A stretch of DNA of 64,000 bases from Serratia plymuthica (GCF_018336935.1 NZ_CP068771.1:1178001-1242000); one strand, 5' to 3'; numbered from the stretch's first letter, positions 16,769 to 25,726 are shown. Translations and numbers: made by a program. Notes: generated from the letters alone by a model not told the origin.

Positions 16769-17446
16769 ATGAAAACTATTCGGCTCTTCACTTTACTTGA
16801 GCATCTTCGCTGTCGCGTACACCCGGTATCGGCTGAAGTATTGGCTCGGGCTTTAGATGTGTCTGTGAGGACTATCTACAGGGACATGGCAACGCTACAG
16901 GCGATAGGGGCTCCCGTGCGCGGCGAATCGGGCCTGGGATATTTGCTCGAAAAAGATTACTTTCTCCCGCCGCTTAATTTTGATCCCGATGAACTGGACG
17001 CGATTATGCTCGGAATGCGGCTGATAGGAGCGCGGGGCGATGACGTACTTTCCGCAGCGGCAACCCGGGTTTCAGCCAAGATCGGTTCAGTCATCGATGT
17101 CAAAAAAACAGACATTTATAAGCGGCTCCCTCTCAGAGCCGTCTCTCGGCCTACGGAGGAAAGCGAGAAAGCGATGAAACATCTCGCGTTTCTCCGCCAG
17201 GCGATTCGCAAGAAGCTTCAGCTGAATATCAATTATGTCGATCTGCAAGGAAGAGAGAGCGACCGGACAGTTCGCCCTCTGGGTTTGACGGTATTCGACT
17301 CAGTGTGGTTATTGACGGTCTGGTGCGAAAAACGCGCCGATTTTCGTAATCTGCGGGTAGATAACATCACCTCTGTCGTGGACACGGGCCTCGGTTTCAG
17401 GCCCGAGAATGGCAAGCTGTTTGAAGATTATCTCAAGACACTTTAG
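16769..17446 (+). CDS. YafY-type HTH/WYL-domain transcriptional regulator
   Basis: A 225-residue regulator. N-terminal DeoR-like winged helix: RLFTLLEHLRCRVHPVSAEVLARALDVSVRTIYRDMATL at about 4-42. The wing GAPVRGESGLGYLL follows, then a WYL-type C-terminal domain from about residue 130 (LQLNINYVDLQGRESDRTVRPLGL, VWLLTVWCEKRADFRNLRVDNI). WYL domains bind effectors or nucleic acid. A GTG at 16766 is an alternative start. It likely controls the divergent ferredoxin-fold gene through the palindrome at 16732. Confidence 0.85.
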   Translation: MKTIRLFTLLEHLRCRVHPVSAEVLARALDVSVRTIYRDMATLQAIGAPVRGESGLGYLLEKDYFLPPLNFDPDELDAIMLGMRLIGARGDDVLSAAATRVSAKIGSVIDVKKTDIYKRLPLRAVSRPTEESEKAMKHLAFLRQAIRKKLQLNINYVDLQGRESDRTVRPLGLTVFDSVWLLTVWCEKRADFRNLRVDNITSVVDTGLGFRPENGKLFEDYLKTL

Positions 17447-17516
17447 GCGGAAGAAAACGCCTGTCCGAAGGCTGCTTGCAATGCCGCCGTGACCGGCGGC
17501 ATTTTCAGGACGCCGA

Positions 17517-18875
17517 TCAGGCCGCGCTGTCGACAATCGGGTGTTTGACCACGAACAGATAAGATAGCGCGCCGATGACGGTGAAGCAGGCGCACAGGAT
17601 AAGTGCCAGTTTAAAGGAGTGGGTGGTATCCAGGATAAAGCCGGTGATCACCGGGGCGAACGAGGCGAAAATAAAGCTGGCGAAGTTCTGAATGCTGCCG
17701 ACCGAAGCGGTCATGCGCGAGGTCACCGCCACGTGGATCAAGCCCCAGCAGGAGGTGCCGGCAAAGTGGATGCAAAACAACGCCATACCGATCAGGACTA
17801 CGGCGCTGTAGGTGGTGGTGGCCTGCGGCACAATGGCGGTGAAGGACGCGGACAGCAACATGCCGGCCACGATGCAGATTTTGCGGCTTTTCAGCGGGGC
17901 CATGCCGCGGCGAACCAGGAAATCGGTGACGAAGCCGTTCGACAGCATGCCGGCAGCGCCGAACAGGAACGGAATGGCGCTCATCAGCCCGGTGCTTTTC
18001 AGATCCAGATGGTAGGTGGTTTGCAGGTAGCCCGGCAGCCAGGCCAGATACAGCCACGCGGTGTAGTTGATGCCGCTAAAGCCGATCATCATGCCCCACA
18101 TGGTGCGGTTTTTGAATAACGAGCGCCACTCGCGGAAGTTCATCGGTTCGCGCCGCGCGCTGACGCTGCCGGCATTCAGATAGGCCTGTTCCTGGGCGCT
18201 CAGGTCGATATCCTGGCGGTTGCGATACAGCATATACCACCCGATCGACAGCGCGATCCCCAGCACGCCGATGGTGATGAACATCCCGCGCCAGCCGAAG
18301 GCCAGCATCATGGCGGTGAGGATCGGCGGGCTGATCGCCAGGCCTATGGTGGACGCCGCATTGAAGATCCCCATCGGCATACCGCGATGCTTGATGTTGA
18401 ACCAATCGTTGATCACCTTCACGCCGCACGGGTTCATCGGCGCTTCGCCGATCCCCAGCCCGATGCGCACCCAGATAAACTGGGTGAAATTGTGGATCAT
18501 GCCGGACAGCGTCTGGAACACCGACCAGACGAACATGCCTACCCCCAGCATAATGCGCGGGCCTTTACGATCCAGCAGCAGCCCGCAGGGCAGTTGGGCG
18601 ATGCCGTAAGCCAATGAAAACGCCGAAAGCAGCAGGCCGATTTCGGTACCGCTCAGGCCCATTTCCTCGCGGATGGTGGAGTTCGCGACCGACAGCGAAC
18701 TGCGATCAAGGAAGTTGATGATGGCGGCGAGAAACAACAACAGCATGGCGGTGGTCTGGATTTTTTTAATTCTCGCCGAACGTACCAGCAGGCCGTTTGG
18801 CGGCATCGGAATGATGTGATCTGAATAAGGGTCAATCTGTTCTTTTCCGCTGTCAACGGTGGTGGTTCTTTCCAT
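17517..18875 (-). CDS. lgoT: L-galactonate:H+ symporter LgoT (MFS)
   Basis: Inner-membrane importer of L-galactonate, 452 residues with 12 transmembrane segments. The sequence matches E. coli LgoT (YjjL) almost throughout: RIKKIQTTAMLLLFLAAIIN, LDRSSLSVANSTIREEMGLS, GEAPMNPCGVKVINDWFNIK and a C-terminal TSRMTASVGSIQNFASFI. GGAGG precedes the ATG by 6 bp. With lgoR and lgoD it forms a complete L-galactonate uptake and first-oxidation locus. Confidence 0.93.
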   Translation of the reverse strand: MERTTTVDSGKEQIDPYSDHIIPMPPNGLLVRSARIKKIQTTAMLLLFLAAIINFLDRSSLSVANSTIREEMGLSGTEIGLLLSAFSLAYGIAQLPCGLLLDRKGPRIMLGVGMFVWSVFQTLSGMIHNFTQFIWVRIGLGIGEAPMNPCGVKVINDWFNIKHRGMPMGIFNAASTIGLAISPPILTAMMLAFGWRGMFITIGVLGIALSIGWYMLYRNRQDIDLSAQEQAYLNAGSVSARREPMNFREWRSLFKNRTMWGMMIGFSGINYTAWLYLAWLPGYLQTTYHLDLKSTGLMSAIPFLFGAAGMLSNGFVTDFLVRRGMAPLKSRKICIVAGMLLSASFTAIVPQATTTYSAVVLIGMALFCIHFAGTSCWGLIHVAVTSRMTASVGSIQNFASFIFASFAPVITGFILDTTHSFKLALILCACFTVIGALSYLFVVKHPIVDSAA

Positions 18876-19033
18876 CTTTGCCTCCAGAATTTCGCATTAA
18901 TAATATTTATTATTCCGGGTATTCCCCTGGGTGGTGCAGTAGCAGGCGATCGGCAGTAAGCCTAGATGGGGGGATATTTTAGCGATGCGTTTTTGTCGTG
19001 GTTCCGTGCGGCAGTTACTATTTTGCTGCTCTT

Positions 19034-19050
19034 TATCGGTTTTAAATGCC
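19034..19050. promoter_or_regulatory. Possible LgoR half-site between lgoR and lgoT
   Basis: ATCGGTTTTAAATGCC resembles one arm of the near-palindrome upstream of lgoR at 20018-20037 (ATCGGTTT). Weak, based on shared core ATCGGTTT only. Confidence 0.25.
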
Positions 19051-19081
19051 GCCCTGGGCGTTTTTTACCGATAAAAAACGA

Positions 19082-19987
19082 TCAGGCGACGTCCTGATTG
19101 ATGGAACGGATCATCGATTGCTTGGCCGTGTCCAGATGGCGATGCAGCGCGTTGATCGCTTCCTGGTCATTGCGGCAGATCAACGCGCTGAGGATGATCA
19201 TATGTTCTTCAATGGCAATGATATTGCGCTGTTTCAAGTCGGTTTCATCCCACTGGTAGTGGAAGTGGAAAATCACCGAAATGATCTCCAGCGACTGGTT
19301 GAAAAACGGGTTGTTGGCGGCGGAGAGGATAAGCCCGTGGAAATCGCGATCCAACTGGGAGAACAGGCGATAGCTGTCGCTGATGCTTTCCCGCAGCTGG
19401 CGGTGGCGGCTCAACAGCTCCTTGGCTTGCAGCCAGCGTTCGTCGTCGGCGGGCAAGTTGATAAAACGCGACAGGGCGTGAGTTTCCAGCATCTGGCGCA
19501 GTTCAAACAGCTGCTCGGCATAGTTTTGATCAAACTTTTTCATGCGCCACTGGCCGCGCTTGACGGTTTCGATCAGGTTATAACGGCTGAAGTGCAACAG
19601 GAATTCCCGCACCACCAGCGGGCTGACGTTGGCGATGCGCGACAGTTGCAGCTCGCTGAAGCTGTCGCCGGCGCGCAGCTGCTTCTGGTTAATCATCTGA
19701 TAGAAGCTTTTCTTGAACTGCTTGTCCTGGTCTTCCAGCGAGGGGTTCACGCATTCGAAGCCGTCGTCTGCCTGCGGCGGCCGTACAATCACATAGTCAT
19801 CGCCGACCTTTTCCAACACCCCGCGCCGGTCGAAATGGGCCAGCGTGTGGCGTACCGTGGTGCGGCTGATGTTATACATTTCGGCCAATGCCGCCTGTGA
19901 AGGCAGCGGCGAACGAAGATGGCCGCCGTTAATGCCGTCGATCATCTGGTTAACCACGTTGTGCCGCAGGGCCTGGGTTCTGCTCAT
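19082..19987 (-). CDS. lgoR: LgoR, GntR-family regulator of L-galactonate genes
   Basis: A 301-residue regulator resembling E. coli LgoR (YjjM). The first winged helix covers about residues 5-70 (SPLPSQAALAEMYNISRTTV). A second winged-helix-like block follows (GDSFSELQLSRIANVSPLVV), then an FCD effector domain to the end (LFELRQMLETHAL, IIAIEEHMIILSALICRND, HLDTAKQSM). The double HTH is unusual for GntR proteins but is shared with its E. coli counterpart as far as recalled. ATG at 19987 preferred. Confidence 0.87.
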   Translation of the reverse strand: MSRTQALRHNVVNQMIDGINGGHLRSPLPSQAALAEMYNISRTTVRHTLAHFDRRGVLEKVGDDYVIVRPPQADDGFECVNPSLEDQDKQFKKSFYQMINQKQLRAGDSFSELQLSRIANVSPLVVREFLLHFSRYNLIETVKRGQWRMKKFDQNYAEQLFELRQMLETHALSRFINLPADDERWLQAKELLSRHRQLRESISDSYRLFSQLDRDFHGLILSAANNPFFNQSLEIISVIFHFHYQWDETDLKQRNIIAIEEHMIILSALICRNDQEAINALHRHLDTAKQSMIRSINQDVA

Positions 19988-20017
19988 GTGCTGTCTCTGG
20001 TGTTTTTTATGCATTTA

Positions 20018-20037
20018 AAACCAATTTAAATCGGTTT
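20018..20037. promoter_or_regulatory. Near-perfect palindrome between lgoR and lgoD, candidate LgoR operator
   Basis: AAACCAATTTAAATCGGTTT has 10-bp arms with a single mismatch. It lies in the divergent interval, 31 bp from the lgoR start and 91 bp from lgoD, well placed to control both. Confidence 0.5.
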
Positions 20038-20127
20038 ATTTAGTGCTGCCTCACAGATCCGCTCAATGACATGACCGGTCGCCGCGTTTTTATTGAATAA
20101 CCTTCTCACCTGACTGGAGGAAAGACG

Positions 20128-21153
20128 ATGACGACAATGAAAACATTAGTGTGCGAGCAGCCGACGAAATTGGTTTATCAACAGCGCCCGGTGCCTTTGC
20201 CCGCAGACCAGGAGGCGGTGATCAAAATAATCGCCGTCGGCATTTGCGGAACGGATATTCACGCCTGGTCCGGTCATCAGCCTTTCTTTAGTTATCCCCG
20301 CGTATTGGGCCATGAAATATGCGGCGAGATTGTCAGCATCGGCAATAATGTCAGCGGCTGGCGGGTGGGCCAGCGCGTGACGGTCATGCCGTATATTTCT
20401 TGCCGGCGCTGCGGTGCCTGTCAGAGCGGCAAAACCAACTGCTGCGAGAATATTTCGGTGATTGGCGTGCATCAGGATGGCGGTTTCTGCGAGTTCCTGA
20501 GCGTGCCGGCCGGCAATCTGCTGGCGGTGGAGGGCCTGCCGCCGGAAACGGCGGCGCTGATTGAACCCTTCGCCATCAGCGCCCACGCGGTGCGCCGGGC
20601 GGCGATAGCGCCGGACGATCACCTGCTGGTGGTGGGGGCCGGGCCGATCGGGCTTGGCGTGGCGGCGATAGCCTGCGCCGACGGCGCGCAGGTGGTGGTC
20701 GCCGATACCAGCGCCGAGCGGCGGGCGCATGTTGAACAAGCCCTGGGGCTGCCGACGCTCAACCCGGCGGATGAGCAATTCGACGCGGCGCTGCGCGATC
20801 GGTTCGGCGGCATGCTGGCGGCCAAGGTGATTGACGCCACCGGCAACCCGCACGCGATGAATAATAGCCTGAACCTGATCCGCCACGGCGGCAGCATCGT
20901 TTTCGTCGGGCTGTTCAAGGGCGATATTCAGTTCTCCGATCCGGAGTTCCATAAAAAAGAAACCACCCTGATGGGTAGCCGCAATGCGACCCATGAGGAT
21001 TTCGCCAAGGTGGGCCGTTTGATGGCGGCAGGGAAAATTACCGCGCAGATGATGCTCTCCCACCATTTTGATTTCGCCACCCTGGCAGAAGATTACGAAC
21101 AGCAGGTGATTAATAACAAGCAGCTGATCAAAGGCGTCATCCATTTCAATTAA
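20128..21153 (+). CDS. lgoD: L-galactonate 5-dehydrogenase LgoD
   Basis: Zinc- and NAD-dependent oxidation of L-galactonate to D-tagaturonate, feeding the hexuronate pathway. 341 residues, medium-chain dehydrogenase family. Catalytic-zinc motifs VGICGTDIHAW and GHEICGE are present. Structural-zinc cysteines lie in SCRRCGACQSGKTNCC, and the nucleotide fold in VVGAGPIGLGVAAIA. It matches E. coli LgoD (YjjN) in length and in segments such as NPHAMNNSLNLIRHGGSIVF. TGGAGGAAAG precedes the ATG. Confidence 0.93.
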   Translation: MTTMKTLVCEQPTKLVYQQRPVPLPADQEAVIKIIAVGICGTDIHAWSGHQPFFSYPRVLGHEICGEIVSIGNNVSGWRVGQRVTVMPYISCRRCGACQSGKTNCCENISVIGVHQDGGFCEFLSVPAGNLLAVEGLPPETAALIEPFAISAHAVRRAAIAPDDHLLVVGAGPIGLGVAAIACADGAQVVVADTSAERRAHVEQALGLPTLNPADEQFDAALRDRFGGMLAAKVIDATGNPHAMNNSLNLIRHGGSIVFVGLFKGDIQFSDPEFHKKETTLMGSRNATHEDFAKVGRLMAAGKITAQMMLSHHFDFATLAEDYEQQVINNKQLIKGVIHFN

Positions 21154-21199
21154 TCCCGACGCCGCCCCTCAAACTTTGGATATAGCGAGCGGGCGGCAT

Positions 21200-21255
21200 A
21201 CGTCACTTCCCAGCCATAAAATCATCATCCCGCTGTCATAAATTTATTCGTTAAT
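21200..21255 (+). promoter_or_regulatory. Candidate PhoB-activated promoter of phnCDEE
   Basis: Direct repeats at 11-bp spacing resemble the Pho-box heptamer CTGTCAT: ACGTCAC (21200), CAGCCAT (21211), TCATCAT (21222) and exact CTGTCAT (21233-21239). A plausible -10 GTTAAT starts at 21250, 10 bp after the last repeat, the spacing expected for a PhoB class II promoter. Confidence 0.5.
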
Positions 21256-21296
21256 AGGTGCCCATAATGATTAGCCACTGAAACCAGAGAAATCAT

Positions 21297-22130
21297 ATGG
21301 CTCAGGCACTCTTAAAACTGGCACCAACCGATTTTCCAGGGCAGCACCCGATCTCCTCACGCAAGGTGCTGTCGGTGAAAGGTTTGGGCAAAGCCTATAA
21401 ATCCCAGCAGCGCGTGCTGGACGACATCAACTTCGATCTGCACGCAGGCGAGTTCGTGGCGGTGATTGGGCGCTCGGGCGCAGGCAAGTCCACCTTGCTG
21501 CATACCCTGAACGGCACCATTCCTTCGAGCTGCGGCGAGATGCTGCATTTTGAAGATGACGGCGTGGCGCAGGATATCGCCCAACTTTCCGCCCGTCAGA
21601 TGCGCCAGTGGCGTTCCCGCTGCGGCATGATCTTCCAGGATTTCTGCCTGGTGCCGCGGCTGGACGTGATGACCAACGTACTTTTGGGCCGCCTGAGCCA
21701 CACTTCTACCCTGAAATCCTTCTTCAAACTGTTTGACGACGCCGACCGCGGACGCGCCATCGAGTTGCTGCAATGGCTCAATATGCTGCCGCACGCCCTG
21801 CAGCGCGCCGAAAACCTGTCGGGTGGCCAAATGCAGCGGGTGGCGATCTGCCGCGCGCTGATGCAAAACCCTAAAATTCTGCTGGCCGACGAGCCGGTGG
21901 CGTCCCTCGATCCGAAAAACACCCGCCGCATTATGGATGCGCTGCAAAAAGTCAGCGAAAACGACATCGCGGTGATGGTGAACCTGCACTCGGTTGAACT
22001 GGTGAAAGAATATTGCACCCGGGTAATCGGCATCGCCCAGGGCAAAATCCTGTTTGACGGGCACCCGTCGCAACTGAACGAACGGATACTGCACCAGCTG
22101 TATGGCGAAGAAGCCAATCAAATCCATTGA
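21297..22130 (+). CDS. phnC: Phosphonate-type ABC transporter ATPase
   Basis: ATPase subunit of 277 residues, PhnC type. Walker [10 protein letters not shown] at about residue 60, Q-loop [20 protein letters not shown], signature [15 protein letters not shown], Walker [14 protein letters not shown] and switch VNLHSVEL are intact. The PhnC-like insertion [12 protein letters not shown] after the Q-loop supports the assignment. First gene of an ATPase, receptor and two-permease operon; C-P lyase genes are not in the window, so the substrate may be phosphonate, phosphite or another phosphorus compound. Confidence 0.88.
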   Translation: MAQALLKLAPTDFPGQHPISSRKVLSVKGLGKAYKSQQRVLDDINFDLHAGEFVAVIGRSGAGKSTLLHTLNGTIPSSCGEMLHFEDDGVAQDIAQLSARQMRQWRSRCGMIFQDFCLVPRLDVMTNVLLGRLSHTSTLKSFFKLFDDADRGRAIELLQWLNMLPHALQRAENLSGGQMQRVAICRALMQNPKILLADEPVASLDPKNTRRIMDALQKVSENDIAVMVNLHSVELVKEYCTRVIGIAQGKILFDGHPSQLNERILHQLYGEEANQIH

Positions 22131-22165
22131 TTCACTTTTACCTTTACACACACAAGGCACCCGTA

Positions 22166-23098
22166 ATGAAAAAAGTATTGAGTCTGACCACCCTGATGGC
22201 CGGCGCGATGATGGTATTTAATGCTGCCGCAGCGGACGCGCCTAAAGAACTGAACCTGGGCATTCTCGGCGGCCAAAACGCCACCCAGCAGATCGGCGAT
22301 AACCAGTGCGTGAAGCAGTTCCTGGACAAAGAGCTGAACGTGGACACCAAGATGCGCAACTCCTCCGACTATTCCGGGGTGATCCAGGGCCTGCTGGGCG
22401 GCAAGATCGATCTGGTGCTGAGCATGTCGCCGTCGTCGTTCGCCTCGGTGTACATCAAGGATCCGAAAGCGGTGGATATCGTCGGTATCGCAGTCGATGA
22501 CGTTGACCAATCCCGCGGCTACCACTCTGTGGTGGTGGTCAAAGCCGGTAGCCCGTATAAAAAGCTGGAAGATCTTAAGGGCAAAGCTATCGGTTTCGCC
22601 GATCCTGATTCCACCTCCGGCTTCCTGATCCCGAATCAGGCGTTCAAAAAAATGTTCGGCGGCACGGTGGACAACAAATACAACAACGCCTTCTCCAGCG
22701 TCACCTTCTCCGGTGGCCATGAGCAAGACATTCTCGGCGTGCTGAACGGCCAGTTCGAAGGCGCGGTGACCTGGGCTTCGATGATCGGCGACTACAACAC
22801 CGGCTACACCAGCGGCGCGTTCACCCGCATGATCCGCATGGATCATCCGGACCTGATGAAGCAGATCCGCATCATCTGGCAGTCGCCGCTGATCCCGAAT
22901 GGCCCAATCCTGGTGAGCAACTCGCTGCCGGCCGATTTCAAAGCCAAAGTCGTGGCCGCCATCAAAAAGCTGGATAAGGACGATCACCAGTGCTTTATCA
23001 AGGCGATGGGCGGCAAACAGCACATCGGCGACACCACTCTGGCGGAATACCAGACCATCATCGATATGAAGCGCGAGCTGACCAAAGGCGACCGTTAA
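22166..23098 (+). CDS. phnD: Phosphonate-type ABC transporter periplasmic binding protein
   Basis: A 310-residue periplasmic receptor of the PhnD family. Signal peptide MKKVLSLTTLMAGAMMVFNA with cleavage near AAA-DAP. Mature segments typical of the family are LNLGILGGQNATQQIGDN, the ligand-site stretch LSMSPSSFASVYI, GKAIGFADPDSTSGFLIP and FSGGHEQDILGVLNGQ. AAGG lies 9 bp before the ATG. It is 35 bp downstream of phnC and is followed by an ERIC element before the permease genes. Confidence 0.88.
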   Translation: MKKVLSLTTLMAGAMMVFNAAAADAPKELNLGILGGQNATQQIGDNQCVKQFLDKELNVDTKMRNSSDYSGVIQGLLGGKIDLVLSMSPSSFASVYIKDPKAVDIVGIAVDDVDQSRGYHSVVVVKAGSPYKKLEDLKGKAIGFADPDSTSGFLIPNQAFKKMFGGTVDNKYNNAFSSVTFSGGHEQDILGVLNGQFEGAVTWASMIGDYNTGYTSGAFTRMIRMDHPDLMKQIRIIWQSPLIPNGPILVSNSLPADFKAKVVAAIKKLDKDDHQCFIKAMGGKQHIGDTTLAEYQTIIDMKRELTKGDR

Positions 23099-23144
23099 TG
23101 CTGCCGGGGCTTGGCCAGGCCGAGCCCCGCTGATTTCCTCACGT

Positions 23145-23281
23145 CGGAAGCCCATACCCAATAGATTTCACATCGCAGGTAGGCGGCAACTGAGTGAGCC
23201 CGCAGGAGCTTGGCTTCACCAGGTGACTGGGGTGAGTACAGGCAGTCAACACCCCTGCGGTTTGAAAGATGAAGGGTATAT
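23145..23281. repeat. ERIC/IRU intergenic repeat between phnD and phnE
   Basis: An imperfect palindrome of about 130 bp with core GTGACTGGGGTGAG and ends ATACCCAATAG and GAAGGGTAT, the ERIC hallmarks. It occupies nearly the whole phnD-phnE gap. Its right end supplies GAAGGG, placed 6 bp before the TTG start of phnE. Confidence 0.8.
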
Positions 23282-23282
23282 T

Positions 23283-24146
23283 TTGAATACAGATTTTGCG
23301 CACTACTACCAACAGATCCGCAGCAAGCAAAAGCGCGAGACGCTGTTGTGGTCACTCGGTCTGGTGGTGCTCTACCTGGGCGCCGGCAACATCGCCGAGT
23401 TCAACCTGCATACCGTGTGGGTGTCCATTCCCCACTTCTTCGATTACCTGGCGGAAACCGTCCCGACGCTGCACTGGAAGCTGCTGTTCGCCGATGGCCA
23501 TACCGAAGGGTCATTGGCCTACTGGGGTTATCGGCTCAACATTCAGCTGCCGCTGATCTGGGAAACGCTGCAACTGGCGCTGGCGGCGACCCTTCTTTCG
23601 GTGCTGGTGGCGGGGGCGCTGGCGTTTCTGGCGGCCAACAATACCCACAGCCCGGCGTCGCTGCGCCTGGCGATCCGCACGCTGGTGGCGTTTTTGCGCA
23701 CCATGCCCGAGCTGGCGTGGGCGGTGATGTTTGTGATGGCGTTCGGCATTGGCGCGATCCCCGGCTTTTTGGCGCTGGCGCTGCACACCATCGGCAGCCT
23801 GACAAAACTGTTTTATGAGTCGATCGAAACCGCGTCCAACAAACCGGTGCGCGGGCTGGCAGCCTGCGGCGCGACGCCGTTGCAACGCATGCGTTTCGGC
23901 CTGTGGCCCCAGGTGAAGCCGGTGTTTCTGTCGTACAGCTTTATGCGGCTGGAAATCAACTTCCGTCAGTCGACCATTCTTGGGCTGGTGGGGGCGGGCG
24001 GCATCGGCCAGGAGCTGATGACCAATATCAAGCTCGATCGCTACGATCAGGTCAGCATGACGCTGTTGCTGATTATCCTGGTGGTCTCGCTGCTGGATTA
24101 CACCTCCGGCGAACTGCGCAAACGGGTCGTGGAGGGGAAAAAATGA
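23283..24146 (+). CDS. phnE: Phosphonate-type ABC transporter permease 1
   Basis: Inner-membrane permease of 287 residues with about six transmembrane segments. The binding-protein-dependent motif ACGATPLQRMRFGLWPQVKP (coupling helix) and STILGLVGAGGIGQELMTN near the C-terminus fit PhnE. The start is read as TTG at 23283, giving MNTDFAHYYQQ, with GAAGGG 6 bp upstream. Upstream in-frame codons belong to the ERIC repeat and do not look like protein. Overlaps the next gene by ATGA. Confidence 0.87.
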   Translation: MNTDFAHYYQQIRSKQKRETLLWSLGLVVLYLGAGNIAEFNLHTVWVSIPHFFDYLAETVPTLHWKLLFADGHTEGSLAYWGYRLNIQLPLIWETLQLALAATLLSVLVAGALAFLAANNTHSPASLRLAIRTLVAFLRTMPELAWAVMFVMAFGIGAIPGFLALALHTIGSLTKLFYESIETASNKPVRGLAACGATPLQRMRFGLWPQVKPVFLSYSFMRLEINFRQSTILGLVGAGGIGQELMTNIKLDRYDQVSMTLLLIILVVSLLDYTSGELRKRVVEGKK

Positions 24147-25042
24147 TCACCGCACCAACGCTCTCGGCACAAGAGTTGCAAACGCTCAAGCAGCAGCACC
24201 CGGAAATATTCTCGCAGCAGCGCCGCTATCTGCGCACCCTCGGTATTATTGCCGTGGCGATCGCGCTGTATTATCTGTTCTTCTTCCAGTTTTTCGGCAT
24301 CTCCTGGCCGCAGTTCGTTAACGGCTGCCAGCAACTGGGCCGTTACTTTGTGCGCATGTTCGTCTGGCACGATTTCGTCAACTGGCCGTTTATGTACTAC
24401 TTCCAGCAGATCTTCATCACCATCGGCATAGTGTTTGCCGGCACCATCACCGCTTCGCTTATCGCTTTGCCGCTGTCGTTCTTCGCCGCGCGCAACGTGA
24501 TGTCGACGCCGCTGCTGCGGCCGATCTCGGTGGCGGTGCGGCGGTTGCTGGATGTTTTACGCGGCATCGATATGGCGATCTGGGGGCTGATCTTCGTGCG
24601 CGCCGTCGGCATGGGGCCGTTGGCCGGGGTGCTGGCGATTGTGATGCAGGATGTCGGGCTGCTCGGCAAGCTGTATGCCGAAGGGCACGAAGCGGTGGAT
24701 AAATCCCCCAGCCGCGGCTTGACGGCGCTGGGTGCCAACGGCTTGCAGAAGCACCGTTACGGTATTTTCACCCAGTCGTTTCCCACCTTCCTGGCGCTAA
24801 GCCTGTACCAGATTGAATCCAACACCCGCTCTGCGGCGGTGCTGGGCTTCGTCGGTGCCGGCGGTATCGGCCTGGTGTATGCGGAGAACATGCGGCTGTG
24901 GAACTGGGACGTGGTGATGTTCATCACCCTGATCCTGGTGGTGGTAGTGATGGTGATGGATAAGGTATCGTCGCTCCTGCGCAACAAATACATTATTGGC
25001 GAAGACATCCCGCTGTATCGGCAAAAAAGCCAAATCGATTGA
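24143..25042 (+). CDS. phnE: Phosphonate-type ABC transporter permease 2
   Basis: A second PhnE-type permease of 299 residues, heterodimer partner of the preceding gene. Membrane segments start near residue 30 (YLRTLGIIAVAIALYYLFFF). Coupling motif ALGANGLQKHRYGIFTQSFP and VLGFVGAGGIGLVYAENM are conserved. The ATG overlaps the stop of permease 1 (ATGA), with GGAGGGG upstream, indicating coupled translation. Last gene of the operon; an ERIC element follows. Confidence 0.88.
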   Translation: MITAPTLSAQELQTLKQQHPEIFSQQRRYLRTLGIIAVAIALYYLFFFQFFGISWPQFVNGCQQLGRYFVRMFVWHDFVNWPFMYYFQQIFITIGIVFAGTITASLIALPLSFFAARNVMSTPLLRPISVAVRRLLDVLRGIDMAIWGLIFVRAVGMGPLAGVLAIVMQDVGLLGKLYAEGHEAVDKSPSRGLTALGANGLQKHRYGIFTQSFPTFLALSLYQIESNTRSAAVLGFVGAGGIGLVYAENMRLWNWDVVMFITLILVVVVMVMDKVSSLLRNKYIIGEDIPLYRQKSQID

Positions 25043-25093
25043 GAAACCCTTCACCGATCCCTATACTGCCGCACATATTCAAGGTGTGCGGTG

Positions 25094-25218
25094 ATACCCG
25101 TCGTCTTTCAAGCCGCAGCGTTGTTACCTGCACTCGCTCACCCCAGTTGCTTACTTGAGTAAGCGCCTGGGGGCTCACGAGCTGGGCGCCTGGCTGCAAC
25201 TTGAAAGCCATAGGGTAT
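25094..25218. repeat. ERIC/IRU intergenic repeat between phnE and yehS
   Basis: A 125-bp element with ends ATACCCGTCGT and CATAGGGTAT and the core GCTCACCCCAG-TTGCTTACTT-GAGTAAGCG. Typical full-length ERIC; potential long stem-loop. Confidence 0.85.
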
Positions 25219-25261
25219 TACAATGTGCATGTATATCGGTTTACAAGCTAAAGGCAATTCC

Positions 25262-25726
25262 ATGATCAACAACGATGTGCTGCGCAGCGTGCGCTACATG
25301 CTGAGCATTAACGACGCCAAAATGACCGAGATTATCAAGCTGGATAATTTCGACGTTGAGGTCTCTGCGATGCGCGCTTACGTCATCAAAGAAGGCGAGC
25401 CGGGGTTCGAAAACTGCCCGGACGAAGTGATGGCGCACTTCCTGAACGGCCTGGTGTTCCTCAAGCGCGGCAAGGACGACAAGTTCCCGGCACCGGAAGT
25501 GGAGCTGCCGATCACCAACAATCTGGTGTTGAAAAAGCTGCGCGTGGCGTTCGAACTGAAAGACACCGACATGCACCAGATCTTCACCGCCGTGGAGTTC
25601 CGCATCTCCAAGCCGGAGCTGAGCGCGCTGTTCCGGAAAGAAGGCACCAAAAACTTCCGCCCGTGCGGCGATCAGATGCTGCGTTATTTCCTCAAAGGTT
25701 TGGCGCAACGCATTCGCGGCGAGTAA
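25262..25726 (+). CDS. yehS: DUF1456 protein YehS
   Basis: A 154-residue cytoplasmic protein of unknown function, conserved in enterobacteria. It consists of two repeats of the DUF1456 unit: NNDVLRSVRYMLSINDAKMT at about 2-21, and TNNLVLKKLRVAFELKDTDM at about 80-99. Each is followed by a phrase of the form LNGLVFLKRG or LKGLAQRIRG. Start at 25262 (MINNDVL); codons upstream run into the ERIC element. Confidence 0.87.
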   Translation: MINNDVLRSVRYMLSINDAKMTEIIKLDNFDVEVSAMRAYVIKEGEPGFENCPDEVMAHFLNGLVFLKRGKDDKFPAPEVELPITNNLVLKKLRVAFELKDTDMHQIFTAVEFRISKPELSALFRKEGTKNFRPCGDQMLRYFLKGLAQRIRGE

